A stretch of DNA of 64,000 nt from Streptomyces sp. AC555_RSS877 (GCF_019049245.1 NZ_JAGMUK010000079.1:49082-113081), one strand, 5' to 3'; shown: positions 35,812 to 45,216, counted from the first letter of the stretch. Made by a program: numbers and translations. The notes: a model not told the origin generated them from the sequence alone.

Positions 35812-36139
35812 TCAGCGACGACCCCTCTTGTCGACGAGTACCCGCTGGGTAGCCGGCTTCCGCGCCATCGAGGTTGTGGTGGACCCATCCGGCTGGTGCT
35901 CGCACTCGAGCGAGGCGGACGGCGTTGGTGCTCGGCCGGCCGGTCGGCGTGTACAGGGCGTGCGCGGCTCTACCTCTGGGAAATCCATCGAAAGTGCCGC
36001 AGCCCGGAAGCCCGACGGGCAGACCCGGATCAGGGAGATGCGCAGCCATCTCGCCTCCCGTCCTGGAGGGGGGCACGATACTAAGAAATACTCTCCCTTC
36101 AGGTACTTCTGGGTGCCCGGGAGCGATCAGTGAGGCGTC
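35812..36139. other. Intergenic stretch with no gene recognised
   Basis: 328 bp after the oxidoreductase. Short frames on both strands have no domain or convincing ribosome site. The last 70 bp (AT-rich, with ACTAAGAAATACTCTC) are probably the control region of the next gene. Confidence 0.5.
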
Positions 36140-36766
36140 ATGATCGGTAACCTTCCTGACCCGTCAGCCACCGAGTTGATGGCCCTCTCCGCGGCGACAG
36201 CGGAGCGGGCGGCTCCTTTCTGTCGAGTATTCGGATCGGAGGAGCAGAACAGCTGGGTCGAGTCCGGCCTGGAACTCGCGTGGCAAATGGCTGCCGGCCA
36301 TGACGTCGCGGACGACTGCTCGGCCCTCCTGGATTCTCTCGTCGAAGACAGTGAGTGTGAATTCGAAGATGCGGACCCCACAGCGCATCCCGGGTTCCAT
36401 GCCGAGCAGGCCGTTGGTCTCGTCGGAGAGGCGCTGGCTGTTTCGTTGAGGCCCTCCATCGACCGGATCGAAACCGGATTCAGGACGATGCGAACGCTTC
36501 TTTCGATGGTTGACTTCAAACTCTCGGGAGAGAAGCCGATCATTGTGCGAAGCGGGGAGCCCCGGCCGCTTCCTGGGCCGCTCGTCCAGCGTGAGCTGGA
36601 TGCTCGGGAGCAGGTGCTTGCCATCCTGCTGCGGGAGCGAGGCGTTGCGGAAGGTGAACGAGATCTGCGATCGACGTTGATCGAGCTGCGCGACCTTACG
36701 GGTGAGTTCTCCACCGATGTGACAGCATCTTTGGAGGATTTCTCCGAGGCCAATAACTGGAGCTGA
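36140..36766 (+). CDS. Hypothetical acidic protein in a lower-GC island
   Basis: A 208-residue acidic, mostly helical protein (LELAWQMAAGHDVADDCSALLDSL, ELDAREQVLAILLRERG) with no signal peptide or membrane segment. I do not recognise it with confidence; the front half resembles helical immunity or DUF416-type proteins. ATG 36140 has a GAGG site 4 nt upstream. Base composition looks near 60% GC, below its neighbours, and it is flanked by debris, which suggests transfer. Confidence 0.65.
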   Translation: MIGNLPDPSATELMALSAATAERAAPFCRVFGSEEQNSWVESGLELAWQMAAGHDVADDCSALLDSLVEDSECEFEDADPTAHPGFHAEQAVGLVGEALAVSLRPSIDRIETGFRTMRTLLSMVDFKLSGEKPIIVRSGEPRPLPGPLVQRELDAREQVLAILLRERGVAEGERDLRSTLIELRDLTGEFSTDVTASLEDFSEANNWS

Positions 36767-37538
36767 TCAGTCGCTGCTCTCAAGTTCCTGAGTTGAAATG
36801 GAGTGCGGCGGCCCTGCCGGAATTCGGTGGGGCCGCCGCTCTCCTGTGTGCAGTGTTGCCGAGGCCGTGCTGGGTGAGTTGGTTGTGCCGTCTGTATGAC
36901 GCGGCGAGCGAACAGCGGGCCTGCGCATCCCCGACGACCTGTCCGTCATCGGCGTCGACGACCACCCCGTGGCCGAGCTGACCGACCTGACGACCGTCCG
37001 GCAACCGGTGCGGGAGCAAGGGGAGTTGGCCGGGCGGATGCTGCTGAGCATCCTGGGCGGGGAGGAGACTGAACACGACGTGGTCGTACCGACGCAACTC
37101 GTCATTTGTGGCAGCACTGCACCGCCACGGTCCTGAGCGGCACGGCGGCAACCAGCACGATCTCCTGCACGTGGGCGTTTCGCTTCTATCGCCTTTGGGG
37201 GCAGGGCGCCAGCAGATTGCTGGACGGTCATGCTCAGGGTTCGACGATGAGGACTCGCATTTTCGTGCGTGGCCGCCGGCTTGGAGCCGCTGCCTCGCCA
37301 GTGGGAGTCCGGGTCGCAGCTGCCCTCAGTGGAGGACTTCGAGTGGAGCCCCCGATCTGTCCGGTACTGCGCCGGACCGGGCAGTGGCCGGACCTCTCGT
37401 CAGCGTCTCCGACGGCACCTCCCGGGCCCGGTGACACCACCCCCAGGTCATCCGTTCGACAGGGGGACACAGTCATGCCGGGCCCGGAGGCCAGCGGCCC
37501 TCTTGCAGGACCGCGAAGAACATGACCGGGGCGCGGGC
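36767..37538. other. Debris region with a LacI fragment
   Basis: 772 bp without an intact gene. It contains the C-terminal LacI fragment (36918-37136). From 37140 to 37538 I see only short frames on both strands and no domain. Confidence 0.55.
36918..37136 (+). pseudogene. C-terminal remnant of a LacI-family regulator
   Basis: The frame GLRIPDDLSVIGVDD followed by VAELTDLTTVRQPVREQGELAGRMLL is the effector-domain end of LacI/GalR repressors, finishing in a stop at 37134-37136. The HTH and the first 250 residues are absent. Confidence 0.8.
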
Positions 37539-37958
37539 TCAATGCCTCCCGGGCGGCATCTGTCGGTGTTCACCGACGAGCTGCGGGGTGAGCAGGGTGC
37601 CGGCGCGGTCGGCGAGGACGGCCATCTCGTAGCCGACGAGTCCGATGTCGCAGCCCTCCTCGGCGAGGATGCCGAGGCAGGAGCCGTCGCGCATGTGGTT
37701 GACCATCATGAAGCCGTCGACCATCTCGATCATGACGAGCTTCATCCCGCGGAAGCCGTACGTGTCGGCGGCGTTCTGGGTGAGGGACACGATGCCGGAC
37801 ACCAGGGCGGACAGGTGGTCGGCGAGATCGCGGCTGAGGCCTTCGGAGGCTGCGATGAGAAGGCCGTCGGAGGACACGGCGACCGCGTGGGTGACGCCGT
37901 CGGCGGTGCGGACGAAGTCGGAGATGAGCCAGGCCAGGTTCTGGTGAGCGGGGTTCAC
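37539..37958 (-). CDS. Roadblock/LC7 protein (CvnB-like)
   Basis: A 139-residue roadblock/LC7 fold protein (LAWLISDFVRTADGVTHAVAVSSDGLLIA, then GMKLVMIEMVDGFMMV). In Streptomyces conservons CvnB is the roadblock partner that connects the kinase-like CvnA to a small GTPase CvnD. Here it is 9 bp downstream of a CvnA-like gene, but no cvnC (DUF742) or cvnD follows. Confidence 0.88.
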   Translation of the reverse strand: MNPAHQNLAWLISDFVRTADGVTHAVAVSSDGLLIAASEGLSRDLADHLSALVSGIVSLTQNAADTYGFRGMKLVMIEMVDGFMMVNHMRDGSCLGILAEEGCDIGLVGYEMAVLADRAGTLLTPQLVGEHRQMPPGRH

Positions 37959-37967
37959 GGGCCGTTC

Positions 37968-39971
37968 CTATCTGGCTTCGGCGCGCGCGACGCCCGACCG
38001 GAAGCCGTTGAGCATGGAGGAGACGTACTGTTGCCGGTCCGGCGGTGGCGCCTCGTCGGGGGCGAGCACCCGGGCGGGGAGGGTGACGAGAGCGGACACG
38101 CCCCCGCCGGGAGTGTCGGAGAGCAGGACCTCGACGCCGAGGCGGCGGGCCAGACGGCCGACGACGTAGTGGCCGAGGTAGCGGGTGGGGGCGACGAGGA
38201 ACGCTTCCTCCCCGGTGATGCGGGCGTTGGCGCGAGCGAGGTCCTCGGGGGACATGCCGACGCCGTGGTCGACCACGGCGATGGAGTAGTCGTCGTCGTC
38301 CGCCCAGCCGTGGATGTTCACGGGCTGCTCGGGCGGGGAGAACGTGAGGGCGTTCTCGATGAGTTCGGCGAGCAGGTGGGAGAGTTCGGCGACGGCTCGG
38401 CCACTGATCCGGCGGGGCTCGATGTCGGCTATGGCGACCCGTCGGTACTGCTCGACCTCGCCCAGGGCGGACTGCACGAGTTCGAGGCTGCCGGCGGTCA
38501 CGCTGCTGAACTGCGGACTGCGTTCGTCGACGAGGACGAGCAGGCTCTCGGCGTTGCGGCGCATACGGGTCGCGAGGTGGTCGAGTTCGAAGAGCTCGGC
38601 GAGCGCCTCGGGGTCGAGTTCCTGCTGTTCGAGGGCCGTGATGAGGCTCAGCTGACGGCGCACGAGTCCCTGGTTGCGGCGGCCGAGGTTGGCGAGGGAC
38701 TCGGTGGTGTTGCGGCGCAGTACGGCCTGCTCGGTGGCCAGGCCGACCGCGGTGCGCTCGACGCCCCGCAGGGCGGTGACGACCCTGGTGATCTCCCGCG
38801 TGCCGCTGGACAGCGGCTCGTCCTCGTCGGCCGGGGTGGACTTCCCGGCCTGGATACGCGCCACGGTCTCGGGCAGACGGCGCTCGGCGACGTCGTCGGC
38901 CTCGCGGGCGAGCGCGTCCAGGGGTCTGGTGATGGAGCGGCCGGCGAACATCGCGGCGGCGATGAGGGCGGCGGTCACCAGGACGCCCAGGAGCAGGTAG
39001 CCGGTCAGGGCGGAGGCGGCCTTGTCGCTGATGGTCCTGGCACGGGCCTGGACGTCGGTGTCGACCCGCTGCTCCGCCCGGTACACGGTGGTGTCGATGC
39101 GGAGCATGTCGCTGCTGTACTTCCGCGTGTCGACGTCGATCCGCGATCCGTCGGAGGCGTTGAGAGCGGTCTTCTCGACGGCGCTGACGCGATCGGACAT
39201 GGTCGAGGAGAACATGTTCCTGACGGCGTCGCCCTGGGACGGGGTGGCGAGCCTGAAGAAGCGGGCCATGGCGGAGATGCGGGTCGCCCGCGTCGAGACG
39301 TAGTCGAGGTACTCCGTCCCCCGGAAGCGGCCCGCGGCCAGCACCCCGCTGAGCAGGCTGACTTCCTGGCTGCCTGCTTCCTTCGTCTCGGCGAGGGCCT
39401 CCAGGGCGGACAGGTACTGGAGCAGCTGCCGGTCGCCGCCGGTGGCCTCGTCGGTGGCGGGGTCGGCGGCGTTGAGCGCGCCGACCACCTTGGTGTAGTA
39501 CGCCTGGGTCTTCTTCCGGTCGGCTGTGCCCGAGTCCACGGTGTCCCGGACCGCCGTGAGCTGCCCGAAGCGGCTCGTCGCGGCGGCCACGACGGGCTCG
39601 TCGCCCAGCTCACGGCGGAATGTGTCGACCTGCTCGCGGCTGCGGGTGAGCTGTGAGCGGTAGCTCCCGTCCTCGGCGACCAGGTTGGTGAAGGTGCGCT
39701 CTTCCTGCAGGTTGTGCACCAGGCCCTGGATGCGCAGGCTCACTCCGATGTGCGCCCGGGTGCTGCGCGCGTCCTGGTACGCCCGCAGATGGGTGTCGAC
39801 GGCCAAGCCGACCATCACCAGCAGCAGGCACGTGGGTACGGCGAGGATGAGCGACATGCGCCCACGGATGGTGCGCCAGTCCCACGCGCCGCGGAGGTTC
39901 TGCGCCCTGCGGCCCCGGACGGATGGACCCACCCGCGACTCCCGCCCCGTCGACCTCACGAACCTTGTCAT
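37968..39971 (-). CDS. Sensor histidine-kinase-like protein (CvnA-like)
   Basis: A 667-residue membrane protein: membrane helix at about 41-60, extracellular nitrate/nitrite-sensor-like helical domain (about 65-320), second helix at about 324-345, HAMP-like segment, helical dimer region, and a HATPase domain (ELIENALTFSPPEQPV near 542; VVDHGVGMSPEDLARANARI near 565). There is no canonical H-box histidine, as in CvnA proteins, which act through protein contacts. The C-terminus ends with SSMLNGFRSGVARAEA, common in conservon kinases. Confidence 0.88.
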   Translation of the reverse strand: MTRFVRSTGRESRVGPSVRGRRAQNLRGAWDWRTIRGRMSLILAVPTCLLLVMVGLAVDTHLRAYQDARSTRAHIGVSLRIQGLVHNLQEERTFTNLVAEDGSYRSQLTRSREQVDTFRRELGDEPVVAAATSRFGQLTAVRDTVDSGTADRKKTQAYYTKVVGALNAADPATDEATGGDRQLLQYLSALEALAETKEAGSQEVSLLSGVLAAGRFRGTEYLDYVSTRATRISAMARFFRLATPSQGDAVRNMFSSTMSDRVSAVEKTALNASDGSRIDVDTRKYSSDMLRIDTTVYRAEQRVDTDVQARARTISDKAASALTGYLLLGVLVTAALIAAAMFAGRSITRPLDALAREADDVAERRLPETVARIQAGKSTPADEDEPLSSGTREITRVVTALRGVERTAVGLATEQAVLRRNTTESLANLGRRNQGLVRRQLSLITALEQQELDPEALAELFELDHLATRMRRNAESLLVLVDERSPQFSSVTAGSLELVQSALGEVEQYRRVAIADIEPRRISGRAVAELSHLLAELIENALTFSPPEQPVNIHGWADDDDYSIAVVDHGVGMSPEDLARANARITGEEAFLVAPTRYLGHYVVGRLARRLGVEVLLSDTPGGGVSALVTLPARVLAPDEAPPPDRQQYVSSMLNGFRSGVARAEAR

Positions 39972-40131
39972 ACGATCAGACGATAGCGAGCCACCTCCTC
40001 AAATGGATCAAAAGCAAGGTCTCTGTCACGTAACGCGTCGGCATCGGCCGAATCACCGCCAACGTGTCGAGACCGTGACCGATCGGGGAGCGCAGGCGGG
40101 CGCAGTTCAAGTCACCGGTGAACATCCGCTC

Positions 40132-41922
40132 TCACTCGGTGCTGCGGAGCGCCGCCCAGGTGTCGTGGCCCACGATGCCGTCGACGTCCAGCCGCCTGTC
40201 GCTCTGGAAGCTTCGTACCGCGGCGTCCGTTTCGGGGCCGAACTCGCCGTCCACGCCGCTGCCGCCCACGCCGTAACCGCGGTTCGTCAGCATGCACTGC
40301 ACCTGCAGCACGCGCTTGCCGCTGTCCCCCTGGCTCGTGCGTCCGCTGCCGGAGTAGTGGGTGCAGTCGGAGATCCAGGGCGGGGTGGCCGGTTCGGGGG
40401 GTTCCGGGCTCGGGGACGCGGGGGTGTCGGCGGGGGCGCTGGGCTCGGTCGCCGGGGCGGCGGGATCGTTCGTGGGGCCGCCGTCGGCGGAGGCGGAGGC
40501 CACAGGGGACGAGGCGTTCCCGTCGGTGTGGGCGGCGCTGTCGGCAGTCCTGCCCGGCGAGCCGTCGGGGGAGGCCCCTTGCGGGGCGCCGGGCATCGAC
40601 GAGGCGGCGGCGTCGCCGGGCACGGAGTTGGCGGAGGCCGTGGCGCCGGCGTCCGGACCGTGAGCGGTCGCGGGGGTGTCCTGGCGGGCGAACACGAAGG
40701 CGCCGGCGGCCACCGCGCAGAGGGTGATGACCGCGGCGACGGCCGGCACCCGATTTCTCCCTGCCCAGGCGCGGCCTCCGGTCGGGCGTGGCCGCTCCGG
40801 CGGTGTGACGGTGGTGAGGGCGGAAGAACCCGCCGTGACCGCCGCGGGCCCGAAACCCGGGGGAGCGGGCCTGCTCTCCGGGGCGGGCGGGGTGGGCACC
40901 GACCTCTGCGGCTCGCCCGCAGGGCGTGGGCGAGCCCTCCGTTCGGCCGGGAGGCGCTGCAGCGTTTCGTACGCCCGCTGCCGGGCCAGCACCCTGTCAC
41001 CCAGCGGCTCGGCCCAGCCGGGCGGCCCGGCGTGTGGCGCGGCCGCGTCGACGAGGTCCTGGGGAGTGGGCCGCAGCTCGGGCTCCTTGGCCAGGCAGGC
41101 CGACAGCAGCGAGCCGAGAGCCGCGTCCGCCGCCCCGATCTCGCCGAGCAGCTTCGGGTCCGGCTCCTCGAACGCCACCCGGTGCATCACGTCGACACCC
41201 GTGCCGTCGCCGAACGGGGCACGTCCGGCCGCCGCGTAGATCAGCGTCCCGGCCAGCGAGAACACGTCCGACGCGGTGTCCGACAGGCCGGTCCTCAGGT
41301 GTTCCGGCGACATGTAGGCCGGAGTTCCCACGCGGTTGCCCGTGCCGGTGATCGAGCTCGCGTCCACGGCCTTCGAGATGCCGAAGTCGATCACATGCGC
41401 GCCCCGGACGGTCAGCAGGACGTTGGACGGTTTCAGGTCCCGGTGCACGATGCCCGCGGCGGCGAGGTCGGCGAGCGCCTGCCCCAGCTGCGCCGTCAGC
41501 CGCCAGACCGTGGCCGTCTCCAGGGCGCCGTCCTCCCGTACGGCCTCCGCCAGATCGAGCCCCGGGAGGTACTCGGTGGCCATCCACAGCAGCTCGTCCC
41601 GGAAGCCCGTGCCGCACAGTCTCGGGGTGTGCGGGGTGCGGAGCCGGTCGTGCACCAGTGCCTCACGCTCGAACCTGCGCCGGAAGCTGGCGTCTTCGGC
41701 GTACTCCGGCCTGATCACCTTCACCGCGACCAGGCCGGGGCTGTCGTCCACGGGGCGGGCCAGATAGACCCGTCCCATGCCGCCGCTGCCGAGCAGCGCC
41801 AGCGGCACATAGGGGCCGACCTGGTCCGGGTCGCCGGGGTTCAGCGGAGCGGCACCGGTCTGCCGGAGTGCGGAAGCCTCGCTCGTCGCCGTCTGAGGTG
41901 GTAACCGCCGATCTTCTGACAC
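40132..41922 (-). CDS. Ser/Thr protein kinase with extracellular peptidoglycan-binding domain
   Basis: A 596-residue Hanks-type kinase: LLGSGGMGRVYLA, VAVKVIRPEY (ATP lysine), IVHRDLKPSNVLLT (catalytic loop), IDFGIS (DFG), GTPAYMSPEHL. A Pro/Arg linker leads to one membrane helix (about 393-413), a Ser/Pro/Ala spacer, and a C-terminal PG_binding_1 repeat (GDSGKRVLQVQCMLTNRGYG, then VDGEFGPETDAAVRSFQ). In PASTA kinases the outer domain senses muropeptides; here a different wall-binding module probably does so. GTG start at 41922; monocistronic. Confidence 0.92.
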   Translation of the reverse strand: MSEDRRLPPQTATSEASALRQTGAAPLNPGDPDQVGPYVPLALLGSGGMGRVYLARPVDDSPGLVAVKVIRPEYAEDASFRRRFEREALVHDRLRTPHTPRLCGTGFRDELLWMATEYLPGLDLAEAVREDGALETATVWRLTAQLGQALADLAAAGIVHRDLKPSNVLLTVRGAHVIDFGISKAVDASSITGTGNRVGTPAYMSPEHLRTGLSDTASDVFSLAGTLIYAAAGRAPFGDGTGVDVMHRVAFEEPDPKLLGEIGAADAALGSLLSACLAKEPELRPTPQDLVDAAAPHAGPPGWAEPLGDRVLARQRAYETLQRLPAERRARPRPAGEPQRSVPTPPAPESRPAPPGFGPAAVTAGSSALTTVTPPERPRPTGGRAWAGRNRVPAVAAVITLCAVAAGAFVFARQDTPATAHGPDAGATASANSVPGDAAASSMPGAPQGASPDGSPGRTADSAAHTDGNASSPVASASADGGPTNDPAAPATEPSAPADTPASPSPEPPEPATPPWISDCTHYSGSGRTSQGDSGKRVLQVQCMLTNRGYGVGGSGVDGEFGPETDAAVRSFQSDRRLDVDGIVGHDTWAALRSTE

Positions 41923-42220
41923 GGAACCCCCGAAATGATGTGCGCCGTACGCCAGTTCGCCAACGAGGAGACGAGGCTAACCCAGCCTGGGCGTGGGTTC
42001 AGGCCTTCGATCACTTCCGTCACGCGGGCCACACGGAGCGTCAGACGAACGACAGGTTCCGTGACCTCCGAGTCACCGTCGGGGCAGACGCCACCGCGAA
42101 ACCCGGCTGACCTCCCTGTCTGCCCAGAAGTCGACGGTGCCGGGCGGCCGCTGCACGATGGAGACAGCGGCGCTCGGGCGCGGCGTAGCGTGCGGGGCCG
42201 CCGACCGAAGGAGGCCGGCC

Positions 42221-43084
42221 ATGGCAGACGCCGGATCCGTGAGAACGACGGAGAGCGCAGGTCCGGGGGCCGGCGCGCTCCTGGAGGTGACCCACACCCA
42301 TGGGGAGACCCGCCCCTGGGAGATCCACATCGTGAAGCATCCCAAGCGCTCCGAGTCCAGTCACTTCCGTGCCGCGAAGAAGGTGGCCAAGAAGATCCTC
42401 CAGGAGCTGAGCGGCGACGCGGCGCAGGCGCCGTACGGGGCCGGGCCCTGGGAGATGCACCACGGCGGCAGCCTCTGGGTCATGACGGGGAACGGCTGGC
42501 GGATGTACCGGGCCCGGGTCGGCATCGAGTGGAGCATGCAGTTCTGCGCCGACCCCGCGAAGGTCGAACGCCTCCGGCAGGAGGCCGCCGACCTCGTGGC
42601 AGCCTTCCCGTTCACGCTTCCGGCCCTGGAATCCCTCGGCTACAAGCGCGCCCGAGCCCTCCTGAGCACCCCCGTCACGGATGCCGACGGCGTCGAGGCC
42701 TGGACCGACGGGCTCTTCAACGCGTGCGTGCCGATGAGCACCCCCCACCACTCCGGGGTCCTGCCCAAGGCGGCCGGCGAACACCACTACCCCTGGCCGA
42801 CCAAGTCCGCGGACTTCTTCAAGTTCGACGACTTCCAGCTGTGGGTCACCCTGCCCGACGGTACCCACGCCGGCGTCGCCCCGGTGGACCGCCGGGGTTC
42901 CGGTGACGGCCATGTGCGCATCGTCCACGCCCGGCACGGCACGCCGGCCGGGGACGCCCTGGCGGAGGCGCAGCGGCGCCGCATGATGGCCGTCGCCCCG
43001 CCGGACAGCCCCGTCGCCCTGGCGGCGTTCGAGCAGCAGATACCTCCCGGGGCGAGAAGCGCGTCCACCCCGTCCGTCGGATAG
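42221..43084 (+). CDS. Conserved actinobacterial protein (possibly DUF6424)
   Basis: A 287-residue soluble protein. From memory it matches a Streptomyces family with HPKRSESSHFRAAKKVAKKIL, WEMHHGGSLWVMTG, GIEWSMQFCADPAKV and KSADFFKFDDFQLWVTLPDG; I think this is DUF6424, not checked. Function unknown; the conserved His/Trp/Cys residues suggest an enzyme or binding protein. ATG 42221 has a perfect GAAGGAGG site. It is 12 bp before the DUF2235 gene, so they are co-transcribed. Confidence 0.7.
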   Translation: MADAGSVRTTESAGPGAGALLEVTHTHGETRPWEIHIVKHPKRSESSHFRAAKKVAKKILQELSGDAAQAPYGAGPWEMHHGGSLWVMTGNGWRMYRARVGIEWSMQFCADPAKVERLRQEAADLVAAFPFTLPALESLGYKRARALLSTPVTDADGVEAWTDGLFNACVPMSTPHHSGVLPKAAGEHHYPWPTKSADFFKFDDFQLWVTLPDGTHAGVAPVDRRGSGDGHVRIVHARHGTPAGDALAEAQRRRMMAVAPPDSPVALAAFEQQIPPGARSASTPSVG

Positions 43085-43096
43085 CGAGGAGCGGTC

Positions 43097-44218
43097 ATGC
43101 CACGCAAGATCGTCGTCTGCCTCGACGGAACCGGCAACCAGGTCGGCGCCCGCAACCCCACCAACGTGGTCAAGCTGTACGAGATGCTGAAAGCCGACAG
43201 CCCCTCGGACCAGCTCCTCTACTACGACCCCGGCGTCGGCACCATGTCGTCCGCCACCGCGCGCGGGCCCCTCGCTCACCGGCTCTCCCGGCTCGGCGGC
43301 CTCGCCTTCGGGACCGGCCTCAGAACCAACCTCGCCGAGGCCTACACCTACCTGATGCGGCACTGGGAGCCCGGCGACTCCGTGTACGTCTTCGGATTCA
43401 GCCGCGGCGCCTACACGGCCCGCGCGCTCGTCGGGATGCTCAACAAGCCCGGCCTGATACGGCCCGGGGCGGAGAACCTCGTCCCCTACGCCGTGGCCAA
43501 GTACGCCTTCAACCAGGACATCGGCCGAAGCCAGCAGGAGGTCGCGCGCTTCTCGCACGCCTTCTGCCGGCACACCACCACCAACCCGCTGTGGGAGACG
43601 GTCAAGCGCAACGACCCGAAGCAGGTCTCGCGCTACGCCGTACCGGTCGCCTACCTGGGGCTCTGGGACACCGTCAAAGCGGCCGGCATCCTCCGCCTGG
43701 GCGATCTGCAGTGGCCCTACACCCGCTCCCTGCCCAACGCCGCCCGCATCCGGCACGCCGTGTCCCTCGACGAGAGGCGCCGCCCCTACCGCGAATACCT
43801 CGTCAAGCCCCGGCCGCAGCCGGTCCGGGACACGCTGGAGGAGGTCTGGTTCGCCGGGGTGCACTCCGATGTCGGCGGCACCTTCGACCACGCGAAGGGC
43901 GATCCCCTGCTCTCCGCCATCACCCTCAAGTGGATCGTCGACGGTGTCCGCCACGACCTGGACTTCCGGCGCGACGCGTACGGGGAGGCGACGGCGCTGA
44001 GCAAGGAGTTCGCCGACGCCCCCCTCCACCACAACGGCCCGCTCTGGTTCCTCGTCGGCAGGCGCTCCCGTGGTGTGCCCAAGGACGCGGTGTTCCACGC
44101 GAGCGTCCGCCTCCGGCGACAGCAGGATCCGGCGTACCGGCCCGGTCTGCCCGACCCGGACGACCTCGGGCGCTGGGCGGACCCCGACTGGACGGAACCG
44201 TTGCCGGAGCTGCCGTAG
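43097..44218 (+). CDS. DUF2235 alpha/beta-hydrolase (phospholipase-like)
   Basis: A 373-residue DUF2235 protein: VCLDGTGNQVG at the start, the nucleophile elbow FGFSRGAYTARALVGML (Ser in GFSRGA), an aspartate region LGLWDTVKAAG, and WFAGVHSDVGGTFDHAKGDPLLS with the expected catalytic His/Asp. In proteobacteria this fold occurs in type VI secretion lipases (Tle1), but free-standing forms are common in bacteria and fungi. No signal peptide is visible. A GAGGAG site precedes ATG 43097. Confidence 0.88.
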   Translation: MPRKIVVCLDGTGNQVGARNPTNVVKLYEMLKADSPSDQLLYYDPGVGTMSSATARGPLAHRLSRLGGLAFGTGLRTNLAEAYTYLMRHWEPGDSVYVFGFSRGAYTARALVGMLNKPGLIRPGAENLVPYAVAKYAFNQDIGRSQQEVARFSHAFCRHTTTNPLWETVKRNDPKQVSRYAVPVAYLGLWDTVKAAGILRLGDLQWPYTRSLPNAARIRHAVSLDERRRPYREYLVKPRPQPVRDTLEEVWFAGVHSDVGGTFDHAKGDPLLSAITLKWIVDGVRHDLDFRRDAYGEATALSKEFADAPLHHNGPLWFLVGRRSRGVPKDAVFHASVRLRRQQDPAYRPGLPDPDDLGRWADPDWTEPLPELP

Positions 44219-44247
44219 AAGGGGGGGCCGGGGAGCCCGCGGGGCCC

Positions 44248-45120
44248 TCAGCGACCGAGAGCCTCCAGTACGGCTTCGAGCTGCTGGAGCGGCTCGGGGC
44301 CGATGATGCGCAGGACGACGGTGTCCGCCCCGGCCGCTTGCAGTCCGTGGAGGTGCTCGGCGGCCTGCGTGGGCTTGCCGGACACGGTGAACACCTCTTC
44401 CCGCGGGCGGCCGAGCCAGGTGCCCTGGCCCTCGGTGTGCGGGTGCAGAGTCTGTGCCACCTGCTCGGGGTCCTCGCCCACGCAGCAGAAGGACAGCACC
44501 GTCAGGGTGTGGCCGGGCCCGGCTCCGCCCTTGGTGGTGAGCGCCCGGGTGTTCTCCAGGTCTCGCGGGCCGTGGCCCTCGGCGATCAGTGTGCCGTCCG
44601 CGACCCGGCCGGACAGTTCCAGCGAGCGGGGGCGGACCACGCCCGCGACCACGGGCGGCGGTTCGGCGGGCGGGTGCACCAACCGGACGCCGTCGAGCCG
44701 CACCTCCCGGCCCTCCAGCTCCACCCGTTCCCCGCGCAGCAGTGCGCGCACGGCGGTGATCGTCTCCTCCAGCAGGGCCAGCGGTGAACGCGGCGCGACG
44801 CCGACCGACACCATCCACTCCCGTACCCCGTGCCCGATCCCGGCCACGAGCCGTCCCGGGAACACCCGGGCCAGCGTCGCCAGTTCCATCGCCAGCAACG
44901 CCGGGCTGCGCAGCGGAGCCGGTGTGATGCCGATGCCCACCCGCAGGCGCTCCGTCGCGCCCAGCGCCACGGCCGCCGCCGACACCCCGCCGTTCCAGCC
45001 GAGGTCCTCGACCACCCACAGGTCGTCCACACCCAGCGCCTCGGCCTGCCGTGCGAATGCGGGCAGCCCTTCGGGGGCCCAGTCGCGGTCGTACATCACA
45101 CCGATCCGAAGGTTCGTCAT
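44248..45120 (-). CDS. LLM-class flavin/F420-dependent oxidoreductase
   Basis: A 290-residue TIM-barrel protein of the luciferase-like monooxygenase class (RIGVMYDRDWAPEGLPAFARQAEALGVDDLWVVED; PALLAMELATLARVFPGRLVAGIGHG; VADGTLIAEG). It is somewhat short for the family and lacks a strong indicator for FMN versus F420; in actinobacteria of this length F420 is likely. Substrate unknown. It is convergent with the DUF2235 gene. Confidence 0.87.
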   Translation of the reverse strand: MTNLRIGVMYDRDWAPEGLPAFARQAEALGVDDLWVVEDLGWNGGVSAAAVALGATERLRVGIGITPAPLRSPALLAMELATLARVFPGRLVAGIGHGVREWMVSVGVAPRSPLALLEETITAVRALLRGERVELEGREVRLDGVRLVHPPAEPPPVVAGVVRPRSLELSGRVADGTLIAEGHGPRDLENTRALTTKGGAGPGHTLTVLSFCCVGEDPEQVAQTLHPHTEGQGTWLGRPREEVFTVSGKPTQAAEHLHGLQAAGADTVVLRIIGPEPLQQLEAVLEALGR

Positions 45121-45216
45121 GTGACGGAACCTATGCTCCGGCCGAAGAACGGATCAAGACCGCACGACGGTTCCGGGGGCATGGGCACGGCGGGGAGCCG
45201 TAGTTGGCCGAGACCG

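Noticed and set aside
37268..37340. A GntR-like string (GSQLPSVEDF) on the plus strand
   Set aside because: Only about 10 residues resemble the family, the flanks do not, and there is no start site. Judged chance.
37269..39656. A 795-codon open frame on the plus strand
   Set aside because: It is antisense to the CvnA-like and roadblock genes, has a low-complexity Gly/Val/His composition, no domain and no ribosome site. It is a codon-bias shadow.
39685..41904. A 739-codon plus-strand frame over the Ser/Thr kinase
   Set aside because: It is antisense to clear kinase motifs (HRDLKPSN, DFG) and has shadow composition.
43097..44218. DUF2235 protein as a type VI secretion effector
   Set aside because: No VgrG, PAAR or other secretion gene is in the window, and Streptomyces lacks type VI secretion.
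42041..45019. A 992-codon open frame on the minus strand
   Set aside because: It is antisense to the 42221 and DUF2235 genes and out of frame with the LLM gene. The real genes have motifs and strong ribosome sites; this frame has neither.
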